A DNA stretch of 64,000 nt, taken from NCBI RefSeq assembly GCF_000718985.1, contig NZ_JODL01000015.1, forward strand, positions 1 to 64,000, written 5' to 3'. The notes below the pieces were generated by a model, which was not told the DNA's origin, searched no databases, and saw only the letters and a program-made list of their open reading frames with translations. Source of the DNA: Streptomyces megasporus. GTDB lineage: Bacteria; Actinomycetota; Actinomycetes; Streptomycetales; Streptomycetaceae. Shown here one piece after another: positions 53,486 to 61,145 of this stretch. The position numbers and the translations under genes were made by a program. Position 1 is the first letter of the stretch; the number at the start of each line of letters is the position of its first letter.

Positions 53486-54184
53486 TCAGCCGCGCGGGAC
53501 GGGGAGCCGGAAGCGGCGTGCCGCCGGCCACGGCGTCCGTGACCGAACCGGATCCCTCCAGCACGGCTCCGCCGGGCCGAAGCCCGGATCGGTGCTGATG
53601 TCGGGGCCGAGGCCGCCGGCCCCGCGGACCGCGCCCGCCGGTGTCCCCGCGCCGGAGACGCCGGCGGAGGCGTCCGGCGCGGCACCGGCGCTCGGACCGC
53701 CGCCCGCCGTCTCCCGCACCGCGACCACGGCCGCCTCCTCGGCCTCCTCGGGCCTCTCGACACCGCACAGCACCTCGTACAACTGCTGCGCGTCGACCGG
53801 CAGATCACGCCGCCAGCCACAGGCCACCACCGGCCACAGCAGCACCATCGCCCCGGAGAGGCGGGAGGTCACCCCCACCTCCACCCGGGAACCCCCCTCC
53901 CACGGCCACAGCCGGAAGTCGAACCGCGGCACCTGCGTGCCCAACGGCGTCCACATCCGCTGGCCGACGAACCCCACCCGCGTCGGCGGCTCGCACACCG
54001 TCCGACTCAACCGGCACTCACGCCGACGGCCCGGAAACCGGTAGCGGTACGACTCCTCCGCCCCGTCCGGGCGGACCGACATCACCCCCGAGTGCCAGGC
54101 GGCCAGATTGCACCCGTCGGCGAGGAAGGAGAACACCTCCTCGACCGGCCTGGGTATGGACACGTACACCCGCACCTGCGGCAT
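53486..54184 (-). CDS. SRPBCC (START/Bet v1 fold) protein, copy 1
   Basis: A 232-residue protein. Residues 1-145 are an SRPBCC helix-grip domain: VYVSIPRPVEEVFSFLADGCN (6-26), VGFVGQRMWTPLG and FDFRLWPWEGGSRVEVGVTS, the last helix SGAMVLLWPVVACGWRRDL. The C-terminal 85 residues are Ala/Gly/Pro-rich and unlike copy 2. SRPBCC proteins bind hydrophobic ligands and include polyketide cyclases. The copy at 54427-55023 is a tandem paralogue, nearly identical through the domain, with a similar upstream region. ATG chosen because GGAGGTGCCGG precedes it. Function unknown. Confidence 0.82.
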   Translation of the reverse strand: MPQVRVYVSIPRPVEEVFSFLADGCNLAAWHSGVMSVRPDGAEESYRYRFPGRRRECRLSRTVCEPPTRVGFVGQRMWTPLGTQVPRFDFRLWPWEGGSRVEVGVTSRLSGAMVLLWPVVACGWRRDLPVDAQQLYEVLCGVERPEEAEEAAVVAVRETAGGGPSAGAAPDASAGVSGAGTPAGAVRGAGGLGPDISTDPGFGPAEPCWRDPVRSRTPWPAARRFRLPVPRG

Positions 54185-54373
54185 CCGGCACCTCCTGCGA
54201 GCGCAGCACCGGCCACTCGATCGACCAGGCACCGACGTCCCGTCCGGTCCTTCCTCCTACACAGCCAGGCTGGGTCCGTTCGGTGCGGGTGTCCTGCGCT
54301 CGTGAGCCGTTCGGGTCATCTCCCCCGCGCGACGCCCCGGCTCCTCCACCGGGCGGAACCGGCGGCGACACGC

Positions 54374-54406
54374 CCGGTGCCCCACCCGAGCGGGGTGGGG
54401 CACCGG
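54374..54406. terminator. Terminator hairpin after SRPBCC copy 2
   Basis: A perfect 14-bp stem (54374-54387 with 54393-54406) around GAGCG, 21 bases past the stop of the minus-strand gene at 54427. Confidence 0.88.
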
Positions 54407-54426
54407 AAGGTCGGCCGTACGGCCGG

Positions 54427-55023
54427 TCAGCCGTGCAGGGCGGGGAGCCGGGCGTGGTGGGCGGACGGCGGCCGGGACGGCTCGGCCGGGTCGGAGACGG
54501 CACTCGGGCCGGCGTTCGCCGTTCCCCTCGCCGCGACCACGGCCGCCTCCCCGGCTCCCTCGGCTTCTTCGGCCTCCTGGGGTCTCCCGTCACCGCACAG
54601 CACCTCGTACAGCCGCTGCGCGTCGACCGGCAGATCACGCCGCCAACCACAGGCCACCACCGGCCACAGCAGCACCATCGCCCCGGAGAGGTGGGAGGTC
54701 ACCCCCACCTCCACGCGGCAGGCGTCGCCCAGGGGCCACAGCCGGAAGTCGAACCGCGGCACCTGCGTGCCCAACGGCGTCCACATCCGCCGGCCGACGA
54801 ACCCCACCCGCATCGGCGGCCGGTACACCGTGCGGACCAGTCGGCACTCGCGCCGACGGCCGGGGAAGAGGTACCGGTACACGCATCCGGAGGGGTCGTC
54901 GCCGTCCGGGCGGACCGACACCACACCCGAGTGCCAGACGGCCAGGTTGCGTCCGTCGGCGAGGAAGGAGAACACCTCCTCGACCGGCAGCGGTATGGAC
55001 ACATGCACCTGCACCTGCGGCAT
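54427..55023 (-). CDS. SRPBCC (START/Bet v1 fold) protein, copy 2
   Basis: A 198-residue paralogue of the adjacent copy. The SRPBCC domain (1-150) begins MPQVQVHVSIPLPVEEVFSFL, with VGFVGRRMWTPLGTQVPRFDF and MVLLWPVVACGWRRDLPVDAQ, differing from copy 1 at scattered positions. The tail is shorter and different. The 100-base upstream regions of the two genes are also similar (both carry GGAGGTGCCGG and a CTCCTAC element), so the promoter was duplicated with the gene. Each copy has its own terminator. It may act on a lipid-like or polyketide ligand; nothing nearby defines a pathway. Confidence 0.82.
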   Translation of the reverse strand: MPQVQVHVSIPLPVEEVFSFLADGRNLAVWHSGVVSVRPDGDDPSGCVYRYLFPGRRRECRLVRTVYRPPMRVGFVGRRMWTPLGTQVPRFDFRLWPLGDACRVEVGVTSHLSGAMVLLWPVVACGWRRDLPVDAQRLYEVLCGDGRPQEAEEAEGAGEAAVVAARGTANAGPSAVSDPAEPSRPPSAHHARLPALHG

Positions 55024-55689
55024 CCGGCACCTCCAGCGAGCGCGAGCACGGCACCGGCCGCACGGCCGGCCAGGCGTCCGCGTCCCGTCCGGGCGTACCT
55101 CCTACAAGACAGCCTGGGACCGCTCGGCACCGCTGTCCTGTCGTCGTGAGCCGTCCGGGTAACCGGGATTCGCCCGGTGCGGACGCGACACCGGGCGGCA
55201 CCGGGCGGGCACCGACGGGGCGGGTGGCGATCACGTCGTCGGCGGGCGGCTCGGGACGTTCGCCGGACGTCCGCCCCCAGGAGTCCCCACAGGGAGCCCG
55301 CCGGGAATCCACAGGCCCTCCGCGGGTGCTCCCCGTCGCTCCGACCGGCCGCGCCGGGCGGCGGACCACTCGCCGTTCGACGCCCTCCGCACCCGCCGTT
55401 CCCGACCACCGGGAGGGCGCGGCAAAAGGGTTGCGCCATTGGTACACACGGGTGAATTCAGGCATGAATTTTCCGGCCCCCGACGCGGGCGCGGAGAGTC
55501 GCCCGCCCCTTCCTCTCCGGCTTTCCTCCGGCCTTTTCCGCCCCTTCGCCGCCCGAGCACAGGATCCCGGAGTGCGCAAACGCGAACAATTGATCACGTG
55601 CGTGCCCGCACCCGCTTCCGTAGCGTCGATCGCGGAGCCGCTCGTACGGGCGGTGCCAACGTACCGAGCAGCACGTTCAGGAGGACCAG
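55024..55689. other. 666-base non-coding region before the small-peptide operon
   Basis: No supportable gene was seen on either strand; the open frames are low-complexity Arg/Pro shadows. The left part is the promoter region of SRPBCC copy 2. Around 55425-55480 and 55575-55600 there are local AT-rich patches (for example GAATTCAGGCATGAATTTT) that could hold promoters of the plus-strand peptide gene, but no convincing -35/-10 pair with normal spacing was found. Confidence 0.6.
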
Positions 55690-55875
55690 ATGCTCACTTA
55701 CGCAACGACCGGAACCACGCTCGTCCCCGCCGACCCGACCGAGCGGGACACGGTCGCCGACCTGATGACCGTCCGTGAGGCCCCGATCAGCGACGCGCCG
55801 GTGTGGGCCCCCGAGGCGATCGGCGTCCTGCTGCTCGCGCTCCTCCTCTCCCCCAAGGAGCCCAAGGAGAAGTGA
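55690..55875 (+). CDS. 61-residue peptide, possible RiPP precursor or small membrane peptide
   Basis: A strong AGGAGG lies 6 bases before the ATG, so translation is well supported. The product has a polar acidic N-terminal half (ATTGTTLVPADPTERDTVAD, then LMTVREAPISDAP) and a hydrophobic C-terminal stretch, AIGVLLLALLLS (43-54), ending in the basic tail PKEPKEK. It has no cysteine, and only S54 in the putative core is hydroxylated, so classical lanthipeptide rings are unlikely. It is followed within 105 bases by three tightly coupled genes of unknown or hydrolase type, the context of a precursor peptide. A membrane-inserted regulatory peptide is the other reading. Confidence 0.6.
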   Translation: MLTYATTGTTLVPADPTERDTVADLMTVREAPISDAPVWAPEAIGVLLLALLLSPKEPKEK

Positions 55876-55879
55876 CGGC

Positions 55880-55896
55880 CCGCCGCTTCACGGCGG
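55880..55896 (+). terminator. Small hairpin after the peptide gene
   Basis: CCGCCG pairs with CGGCGG around CTTCA, 5 bases after the stop. It could be a partial terminator or mRNA-stabilising element giving more peptide than downstream enzymes, as is common for precursor peptides. Short stem, so low confidence. Confidence 0.35.
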
Positions 55897-55979
55897 AATG
55901 CGACGGGATACGGCGGAACGCGACAGAACACGACAGAACGGCACACCATGACAGACCGATCCAGAGAGGTAGGTCACTG

Positions 55980-56747
55980 ATGCCGAATCCGGACGTCTCG
56001 CCGCGCGCGGCGTACACCGCGGCGGTGGAGAGTCTGGCCGACCGTGTCCTCGGCGCCCTGCGGGGCGCCGAGGACACGGTGGTGGTGGCACACCACGTGG
56101 ACGGCGCGCCCGACCCCAAGGCGGCCCTGGCGGCCGTACGGGTGTTGGGGCCCGACGTCTTCGCTCCCGTCCTGCTCGGCACGGGCTCCTTCGGCCCCGC
56201 CGACGTCCGGGTGGTGACCGAGTCCTTCCGGATCTTCCCTCCCGCGCCGGACGCCACGCCCGAGGCGGTGTGGCGCGACTGGACCACCTCGCGGCTCCTG
56301 GTCCGGTACGGCGGCGACGACCTCCTGGGCGCACCCGAACCGCGGAGCCTCACGGACGGCGACGGGGACGGCGACGGGGACGACGACGAGCAGGCGGACT
56401 CCCCCTGGCGGGCCTGGTCCCTGCGCATGGCGCGACTCTCCCCCCTCGCCCTGCCGGGGATCGACGGCCCCGTCCACGAGGCGGCGGACCGGCGGTGCCG
56501 CGCCCTGGCACGGGGCGCGACCCGCGCGATGCTCCGCCGCGACTACCCGATCGCGGCCTGTCTGGCCCGCTGGCTCGCCTGCGCGCGGCTCCGCGGGACG
56601 CGGCCGGACCTCGACGTGGCGGCCATGGTGCGACACATCGAACTGCACGGCGTGGGCGGGGCGCGCACCGCCCTGGACACCGCGATCGCCCGCCGCATGC
56701 TGGAACGGGCGGACCGGACGGAGAGGCCGGGAGGCCCGACACCATGA
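55980..56747 (+). CDS. Unknown protein of the peptide operon
   Basis: A 255-residue soluble protein I do not recognise. Residues 1-110 look alpha/beta (AAYTAAVESLADRVLGALRGAEDTVV), a low-complexity acidic insert DGDGDGDGDDDEQ lies at about 126-138, and the C-terminal 110 residues are helical and Arg-rich (ADRRCRALARGATRAMLRRDYPI). No catalytic motif, signal or membrane helix is seen. GAGAGGTAGG precedes the ATG by 7 bases. The stop overlaps the next start (ATGA), so it is cotranslated with the helical-toroid protein. A role as a partner or recognition protein for the 61-residue peptide is speculative. Confidence 0.6.
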   Translation: MPNPDVSPRAAYTAAVESLADRVLGALRGAEDTVVVAHHVDGAPDPKAALAAVRVLGPDVFAPVLLGTGSFGPADVRVVTESFRIFPPAPDATPEAVWRDWTTSRLLVRYGGDDLLGAPEPRSLTDGDGDGDGDDDEQADSPWRAWSLRMARLSPLALPGIDGPVHEAADRRCRALARGATRAMLRRDYPIAACLARWLACARLRGTRPDLDVAAMVRHIELHGVGGARTALDTAIARRMLERADRTERPGGPTP

Positions 56748-57679
56748 CCACGTCCCCCATGAGCGCCCCGGCCCCGGCCCCGGTGCGGGAGTCGGCGCGC
56801 CTGGTCGCCGGCCGCGCCCTCGGCTGGCTGCGCCGCCACTGCGAACTGGGCACCCTGCCCCCCGGCACCACGGCCGAACTCGCCCACCCCGACAGCATCT
56901 ACAAGCCCCTGGGCGAGACCGCCCTGGCCGCCTCCCTGGTGCTCCGCGAGGGCCCGGCCTCCGACCGGGAGGCGAAGACGGCCCGTGAGCTGCTCGACTT
57001 CGCCTGGTGGGAACTGCGCGGCGGCGACATGCTCTACGAGCGCCAGCTCCGGTACATGATGATGACCGACCCGCTGGAGCTGTACACGCACTTCGTCCGC
57101 GCCGGCTACCGGCACGCGCGCCTGGACGCGCTGCTGGAACACCTGGCCGGACTGGTCACGGTGTACGCCGTCGAGCAGGTGCCCAACCGCCGGCTGGCCA
57201 TCGCCAACGCCGCGCGTCTGATGGGCATCGACCGCGACATCGACTGGAAGCGGCTCACCGACGCCACCTGGCTGGGGAACACCCCCGAGCCCTGGGTCAT
57301 CGACTGGATGACGGCCTACTCCGTGACCCACACCGTCTTCCACATCACCGACTGGGGCGCCCGGCCCCACGACCTGCCGCCGCGCGTCGAGGAGTACCTC
57401 CACCTGTGGCTGCCGGTGTGGCTGGACGTGTGGCGGGAGGTGGAGGAGTGGGACCTCTTCGCCGAGCTGCTGATCGTCGGCGCCTGCCTGGGGGAGCCGT
57501 ACCTCGACCCGGCCGCGTGGGACGCGCTGGCCGCCGCCCAGCACGAGGACGGGCTGGTCCCCAGGGACGGCAAGGAGGTCGACGAGGACCCCGCCCAGCG
57601 TTTCCGGGACCACCACCACCCCACCGTCGTCGCCGCCGTCGCGGGCACCCTGGCGCTCTCCCGCGCCACCGGCCGGTGA
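56744..57679 (+). CDS. All-helical (alpha/alpha-toroid-like) protein of unknown function
   Basis: A 311-residue, helix-rich, Trp-rich protein. Repeating helical hairpins and the segment WDALAAAQHEDGLVP (about 262-276) recall the repeats of terpene-cyclase/prenyltransferase alpha/alpha toroids, and RDHHHPTVVAAVAGTLAL (about 288-305) closes the sequence. Other notable segments are DFAWWELRGGDMLYERQLRYM (about 85-105) and TWLGNTPEPWVIDWMTAYSVT (about 176-196). No DxDD or DDxxD motif of a terpene cyclase was seen, so the resemblance may be only structural. It overlaps the upstream and downstream genes by 4 bases each. No function can be given. Confidence 0.62.
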   Translation: MTTSPMSAPAPAPVRESARLVAGRALGWLRRHCELGTLPPGTTAELAHPDSIYKPLGETALAASLVLREGPASDREAKTARELLDFAWWELRGGDMLYERQLRYMMMTDPLELYTHFVRAGYRHARLDALLEHLAGLVTVYAVEQVPNRRLAIANAARLMGIDRDIDWKRLTDATWLGNTPEPWVIDWMTAYSVTHTVFHITDWGARPHDLPPRVEEYLHLWLPVWLDVWREVEEWDLFAELLIVGACLGEPYLDPAAWDALAAAQHEDGLVPRDGKEVDEDPAQRFRDHHHPTVVAAVAGTLALSRATGR

Positions 57680-58824
57680 CCGCCCCCACCGCCGCCGGTT
57701 CCGGCGTCGGGCCCGAGCCCGGCTCCGAGTCGGCGGCGTCCGAACTCCACGGCATCCTGGAGACGGTCGCCACCGCCGCGCCTGGCCCGGCGGTGGCGAC
57801 CGTGGCGCTGCGGGCCGACGAATCGGCGACGCTGTGCGAGGGCGCGGCCCCCGACACCCGTTTCGAACTCGGCTCGGTGACCAAGACCTTCACCGCCCTG
57901 CTGCTGGCCGTGATGGCGGAGCGGGGCGAGGTCCGCCTCGACGCCCCCATCGGCGCCCACCTTCCCGGCCCCCTCCTGCCCGAGGGACACGGCGACCGGA
58001 TCACCCTCACCCACCTGGCCACCCACACCTCGGGACTGCCCAGGCTGCCGCCGGGCCTGATGCTCGCGGCCCTGCCCCGCTGGTACACCAACCCGTACGA
58101 GACCTTCACCCCCGGCCGGCTGCTGCGCGCCCTCCCCCGGACCCGGGTGCGCCGCCCGCCCGGCACGCGGGTGCGCTACTCCAACTTCGGGGTCGGCCTG
58201 CTGGGTCGGCTGCTGGCCGACGCCGCCGGGACGGACTACGCCGAGGCGCTCGCCGATCGCGTCCTGGAGCCGCTGGGGCTGACGGACACCACCTGCGACC
58301 CCACGCTCCCCCAGGCCACCGGCCACCTGCGCGGACGCCCCCGGCCGCCCTGGCTCATCCCGGGCCTGCCCGGCGCGGGCGCGCTGCGTTCCAGCGCCCG
58401 CGACACGGAGCGCTACCTGACGGCCCTGCTCTCCCCGCCCCCGACCGTCGACGCCGCGCTGCGCACCGCGCTGTACGAGGTCACCCGGCCGCGCGTCGCC
58501 GAGCCCGGCGGCGACCTGGTGTGCCTGGTGTGGAAGCGGCGCGCGCTCCCCGCGGACGACGGCGGCACCCACCACCTGCTGTTCCACTCGGGCGGCACGC
58601 GCGGCTTCACCTCGTTCGTCGGCTTCTCGCCCACCGCCCGCACCGCCCTGGCGGCCCTCTCCAACGGCTCCCCCACCCTGCGCGCCACGTTCATCCGCAC
58701 CGCGTACCGCGCCCTGCGCGGGCTGACGGTCCAGGCGCCCACGCGTCCGCCGTCCGCTCCCGACGTCCGCGGCGTGGACGACCCCGCGCCCGAACACCGC
58801 GCCGTCCGCTCCCCCGACGCGTAG
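57676..58824 (+). CDS. Beta-lactamase-fold serine hydrolase (class C/AmpC-like)
   Basis: A 382-residue member of the beta-lactamase/D-peptidase superfamily. Nucleophile motif SVTK (S67, K70), the tyrosine motif YSN (168-170) and the C-terminal HSGG in LLFHSGGTRGF take the place of KTG, as in esterases and D-aminopeptidases of this class. There is no signal peptide, so it is cytosolic, which argues against a secreted beta-lactamase. In its operon it could process the 61-residue peptide or a product made from it; this is inference. The GTG overlaps the preceding stop (GTGA). A short hairpin follows at 58828-58847. Confidence 0.85.
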   Translation: MTAPTAAGSGVGPEPGSESAASELHGILETVATAAPGPAVATVALRADESATLCEGAAPDTRFELGSVTKTFTALLLAVMAERGEVRLDAPIGAHLPGPLLPEGHGDRITLTHLATHTSGLPRLPPGLMLAALPRWYTNPYETFTPGRLLRALPRTRVRRPPGTRVRYSNFGVGLLGRLLADAAGTDYAEALADRVLEPLGLTDTTCDPTLPQATGHLRGRPRPPWLIPGLPGAGALRSSARDTERYLTALLSPPPTVDAALRTALYEVTRPRVAEPGGDLVCLVWKRRALPADDGGTHHLLFHSGGTRGFTSFVGFSPTARTALAALSNGSPTLRATFIRTAYRALRGLTVQAPTRPPSAPDVRGVDDPAPEHRAVRSPDA

Positions 58825-58827
58825 GGT

Positions 58828-58847
58828 CGCGTCCACCGGCGGACGCG
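58828..58847 (+). terminator. Short terminator-like hairpin
   Basis: CGCGTCC pairs with GGACGCG around ACCGGC just after the serine-hydrolase stop. It may separate the peptide operon from the SUMF1 gene. Confidence 0.45.
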
Positions 58848-58892
58848 TCCGTGCCCCGCCGGCATACATGGACCGTGAGGGGGAGCGGACCG

Positions 58893-59633
58893 GTGGTGAG
58901 CCCCGAGTCGGCGCCGAGCCGAGAGATCGCCGTGGCCATGGTCGGGATTCCGGCCGGGAGGATCGTCCTGCGGGACGAGGGGACGAGGACGGAGTGGGAG
59001 GTCGAGGTCGGGGCCTTCCGTCTGGCCGCCCATCCCGTGACCCGCGAGCTGTACCGCGCCGTCCGGGGCGAGGCTCCCCCGAGTCCGGCCGGGCCTCGGA
59101 CGCCGGTGACCGAGGTCTCCTGGCTGGACGCCGTCCGGTTCTGCGACCTGCTCTCCCGGGCGGCGGGCCTTCGGCCCTGCTACACGATCGGCGACGATCC
59201 CGACGGACGGGACGTGCTGTGCGATCGGGAGGCGGACGGCTACCGCCTCCCGTCCGAGGCGGAGTGGGAGTACGCGTGCAGGGCCGGTGATTCCGGCGTC
59301 CGGTACGGGGAGTTGGACGAGATCGCCTGGTACCGGGGGAACTCCGGCGGCGAGGTGCACGACGTCGGCACCAGGGCGCCGAACGCGTGGGGCCTCCACG
59401 ACATGATCGGCAACGTGTGGGAGTGGTGCTGGGACGTCTACGACCCCGAGGTCTACGGCCCGTATCGGGTGTTCCGGGGCGGAGGTTGGCAGGACCATCC
59501 CCGCGGGTGCCGTGCGTCGTGCCGCCGCAAGAGCCACCCGACCCTGCGCATCGACGACCTCGGGTTCCGGCTCGCCCGGCGGGAGGACGTCCTCACCGCA
59601 CCGCCCCCGTCGCCCCCGTCGCCGGGTGCCTGA
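58893..59633 (+). CDS. SUMF1/FGE-sulfatase-domain protein
   Basis: A 246-residue single SUMF1 domain. TEVSWLDAVRFCDLLSRAAGL (73-93), GYRLPSEAEWEYACRAG (116-132), WGLHDMIGNVWEWCWD (166-181) and VFRGGGW (193-199) are the family core. In formylglycine-generating enzyme, the RGGSY segment is followed by two copper-binding cysteines five apart. Here, counting from RGG, the first is an aspartate (D201) and only the second position is cysteine (C206). This points away from a true sulfatase activator and toward an EgtB/PvdO-like or binding role. GAGGGGGAG precedes the GTG start. It has no signal peptide. Confidence 0.85.
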   Translation: MVSPESAPSREIAVAMVGIPAGRIVLRDEGTRTEWEVEVGAFRLAAHPVTRELYRAVRGEAPPSPAGPRTPVTEVSWLDAVRFCDLLSRAAGLRPCYTIGDDPDGRDVLCDREADGYRLPSEAEWEYACRAGDSGVRYGELDEIAWYRGNSGGEVHDVGTRAPNAWGLHDMIGNVWEWCWDVYDPEVYGPYRVFRGGGWQDHPRGCRASCRRKSHPTLRIDDLGFRLARREDVLTAPPPSPPSPGA

Positions 59634-59657
59634 CGGGCCCTCGGACGGCCGGCGCCG

Positions 59658-60443
59658 TCACCGCGCCGGCTGCTCCCGCCGGGTCCGGCGCCGGTGGAAC
59701 AGCCAGGCCGCGTACGCCACGACCGACACCGCGACGATGGGCACGACCCACCACGGGAGGCCGAACCCCAGGGCGAGGAACCCCACGGCGAAGCAGGTGA
59801 TCACCACGGTGCCGAGCAGCGGTTTGCCGAACGAGCGCCACCTGCCGGGCCGGTGGCCGCGGGCCACCGCCACCGCGCCGAACCCCAGCGCCAGGGCCGA
59901 CAGGAGTCCCGCGAGCGTGCTGACGGCGGCCACCATCTGGGCGTCGTCGCGCGGCTCGTCGGAGGAGCTCTGCCGAACGCCGTCCTTGCCGATCACCACG
60001 ACGTCGCCGCGCCAGACGGTGGCCGTGACCCGGTCCCCCGGCCGGAGCCGTTCGAGCAGCGGCCCCGGATCGCCGAACCCCACTTCCTCGTCCCCGAGGG
60101 GCGCGCCGTGCAGGAACGCCGTGTAACCGCCCCTCTTCTGCTTCTCGACCTCCGTGCTCTCGACGGTGAGGGGGACCGTGCGCAGGCAGTCCTCCCACTT
60201 CTCCGCCGTCGAGTGGGCGGGGCACGGCTCGGCCGCCGCGTAGTCCCGGTACCGCTCGGTGTAGGACGGCAGCCCGGTGGTGAAGGCGAAGTGGCAGGCC
60301 GACGCCGGGAGCAGGGAGAGGGCGACCAGCACCACACCCACGATCCGCTCTCCGATCGGGGCTCGTCGGGCGGGTCGGTCCCCGCTCGGCGGGGGCGGCG
60401 GCGATCCGCCCGCCCCGTGGCCCGTCCGCACCGTCGTCACCAC
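59658..60443 (-). CDS. Hypothetical multi-pass membrane protein
   Basis: A 261-residue protein. A Pro-rich N-terminus is followed by a first hydrophobic segment (about 33-52, IVGVVLVALSLLPASACHFAF), an extracytoplasmic region of about 120 residues with two cysteines (CPAH, DCLRTV) and DRVTATVWRGDVVVIG, then three helices near the C-terminus (about 170-195, 208-228 and 230-248). The region with an OB-like strand pattern (about 120-155) hints at an extracellular beta-domain. GTG at 60443 was chosen because GGAGGGG lies 4-6 bases before it. I recognise no family. Confidence 0.6.
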   Translation of the reverse strand: MVTTVRTGHGAGGSPPPPPSGDRPARRAPIGERIVGVVLVALSLLPASACHFAFTTGLPSYTERYRDYAAAEPCPAHSTAEKWEDCLRTVPLTVESTEVEKQKRGGYTAFLHGAPLGDEEVGFGDPGPLLERLRPGDRVTATVWRGDVVVIGKDGVRQSSSDEPRDDAQMVAAVSTLAGLLSALALGFGAVAVARGHRPGRWRSFGKPLLGTVVITCFAVGFLALGFGLPWWVVPIVAVSVVAYAAWLFHRRRTRREQPAR

Positions 60444-60742
60444 TCGCCCCTCCTCGTCCGCCGCGAAGCCGTGCCGTCCGGGCGTCGCTTCGAATCCCCC
60501 GCCACAGCCTCCCCGACCGTGGGCGGGAGCACCACGGACGTGATGGGCAAACCGGGTTCGCTCCTCCCTGCCGGATTCCGGCAATCACCGTCCCCTCTCC
60601 GCGAGGCGCCGCGGCCGGTCCGTCCGCCCTGCTCGGCCTCCTCACCCGGCGCCCGTCGCGGAAACGGCCCGATGCCCGGGGGAGAAACCCCCTGTACGCT
60701 CCGCACTGGTACATACGTACACATCCGAGCGAGGACGGTCCC

Positions 60743-61066
60743 ATGCCGTACGTGTTCCTGGTCCTGGCGATCGTGGCGGAGGTGGTGGGCACCAGCCTGC
60801 TCAAGGCCACCGAGGGCTTCACACGCCTGTGGCCGACGGTGGCGTGCCTGGCCTCCTACGGGGCGGCCTTCCTGGCCCTGGCCACGGCGATCGCCCGGGG
60901 CATGAACGTCGGTGTCGGATACGCCATGTGGTCCGGTCTGGGCACGACCCTGATCGTCCTGATCGGCGCCCTGTTCCTGAACGAGCCGCTCACCGCGGTG
61001 AAGGTCCTCGGCGTGGCCCTGGTGGTCGCGGGTGTCGTGGTGCTCAACCTGGAGGGCGCCCACTGA
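60743..61066 (+). CDS. Small multidrug resistance (SMR) efflux protein, Qac type
   Basis: A 107-residue four-helix transporter. The essential glutamate is E13 in LAIVAEVVGTSLLKATEGF, and the later GYAMWSGLG and FLNEPLTAVKVLGVALVVAGVV match EmrE/QacE. The AEVVGT context fits the Qac (drug) subgroup rather than the guanidinium exporters. It should exchange cationic drugs for protons as a dimer. The 5' leader contains separated TGTACG/CGTACA inverted elements (60693-60698 and 60716-60721) that could bind a TetR-type repressor. GAGGAC precedes the ATG. Confidence 0.94.
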   Translation: MPYVFLVLAIVAEVVGTSLLKATEGFTRLWPTVACLASYGAAFLALATAIARGMNVGVGYAMWSGLGTTLIVLIGALFLNEPLTAVKVLGVALVVAGVVVLNLEGAH

Positions 61067-61098
61067 GCCGCCGAGGGGCGGCGCGCGGCGCACGCGGC

Positions 61099-61125
61099 GC
61101 CGAGGGGCCCTGACGGACCCTCGGC
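61099..61125. terminator. Terminator hairpin
   Basis: GCCGAGGG (61099-61106) pairs with CCCTCGGC (61118-61125) between the convergent SMR and enoyl-CoA hydratase genes. Confidence 0.75.
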
Positions 61126-61145
61126 GACCGACGGACCGCGGCGGC

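Noticed and set aside
55948..55980. Eleven-codon mini-ORF ending in TGATG at the start of the unknown operon gene
   Set aside because: It has no ribosome-binding site and the downstream gene has its own, so a leader peptide is not supported.
57676..58824. Serine hydrolase as an antibiotic-resistance beta-lactamase
   Set aside because: It has no signal peptide, HSGG in place of KTG, and is coupled to unknown operon genes, which fits a cytosolic esterase or peptidase better.
60715..60742. GGACGG-type loop before the SMR gene, looking like half of a mini-ykkC (guanidine-II) riboswitch
   Set aside because: Only one weak hairpin is present, the loop does not fit cleanly, and the SMR protein has Qac-type rather than guanidinium-type motifs.
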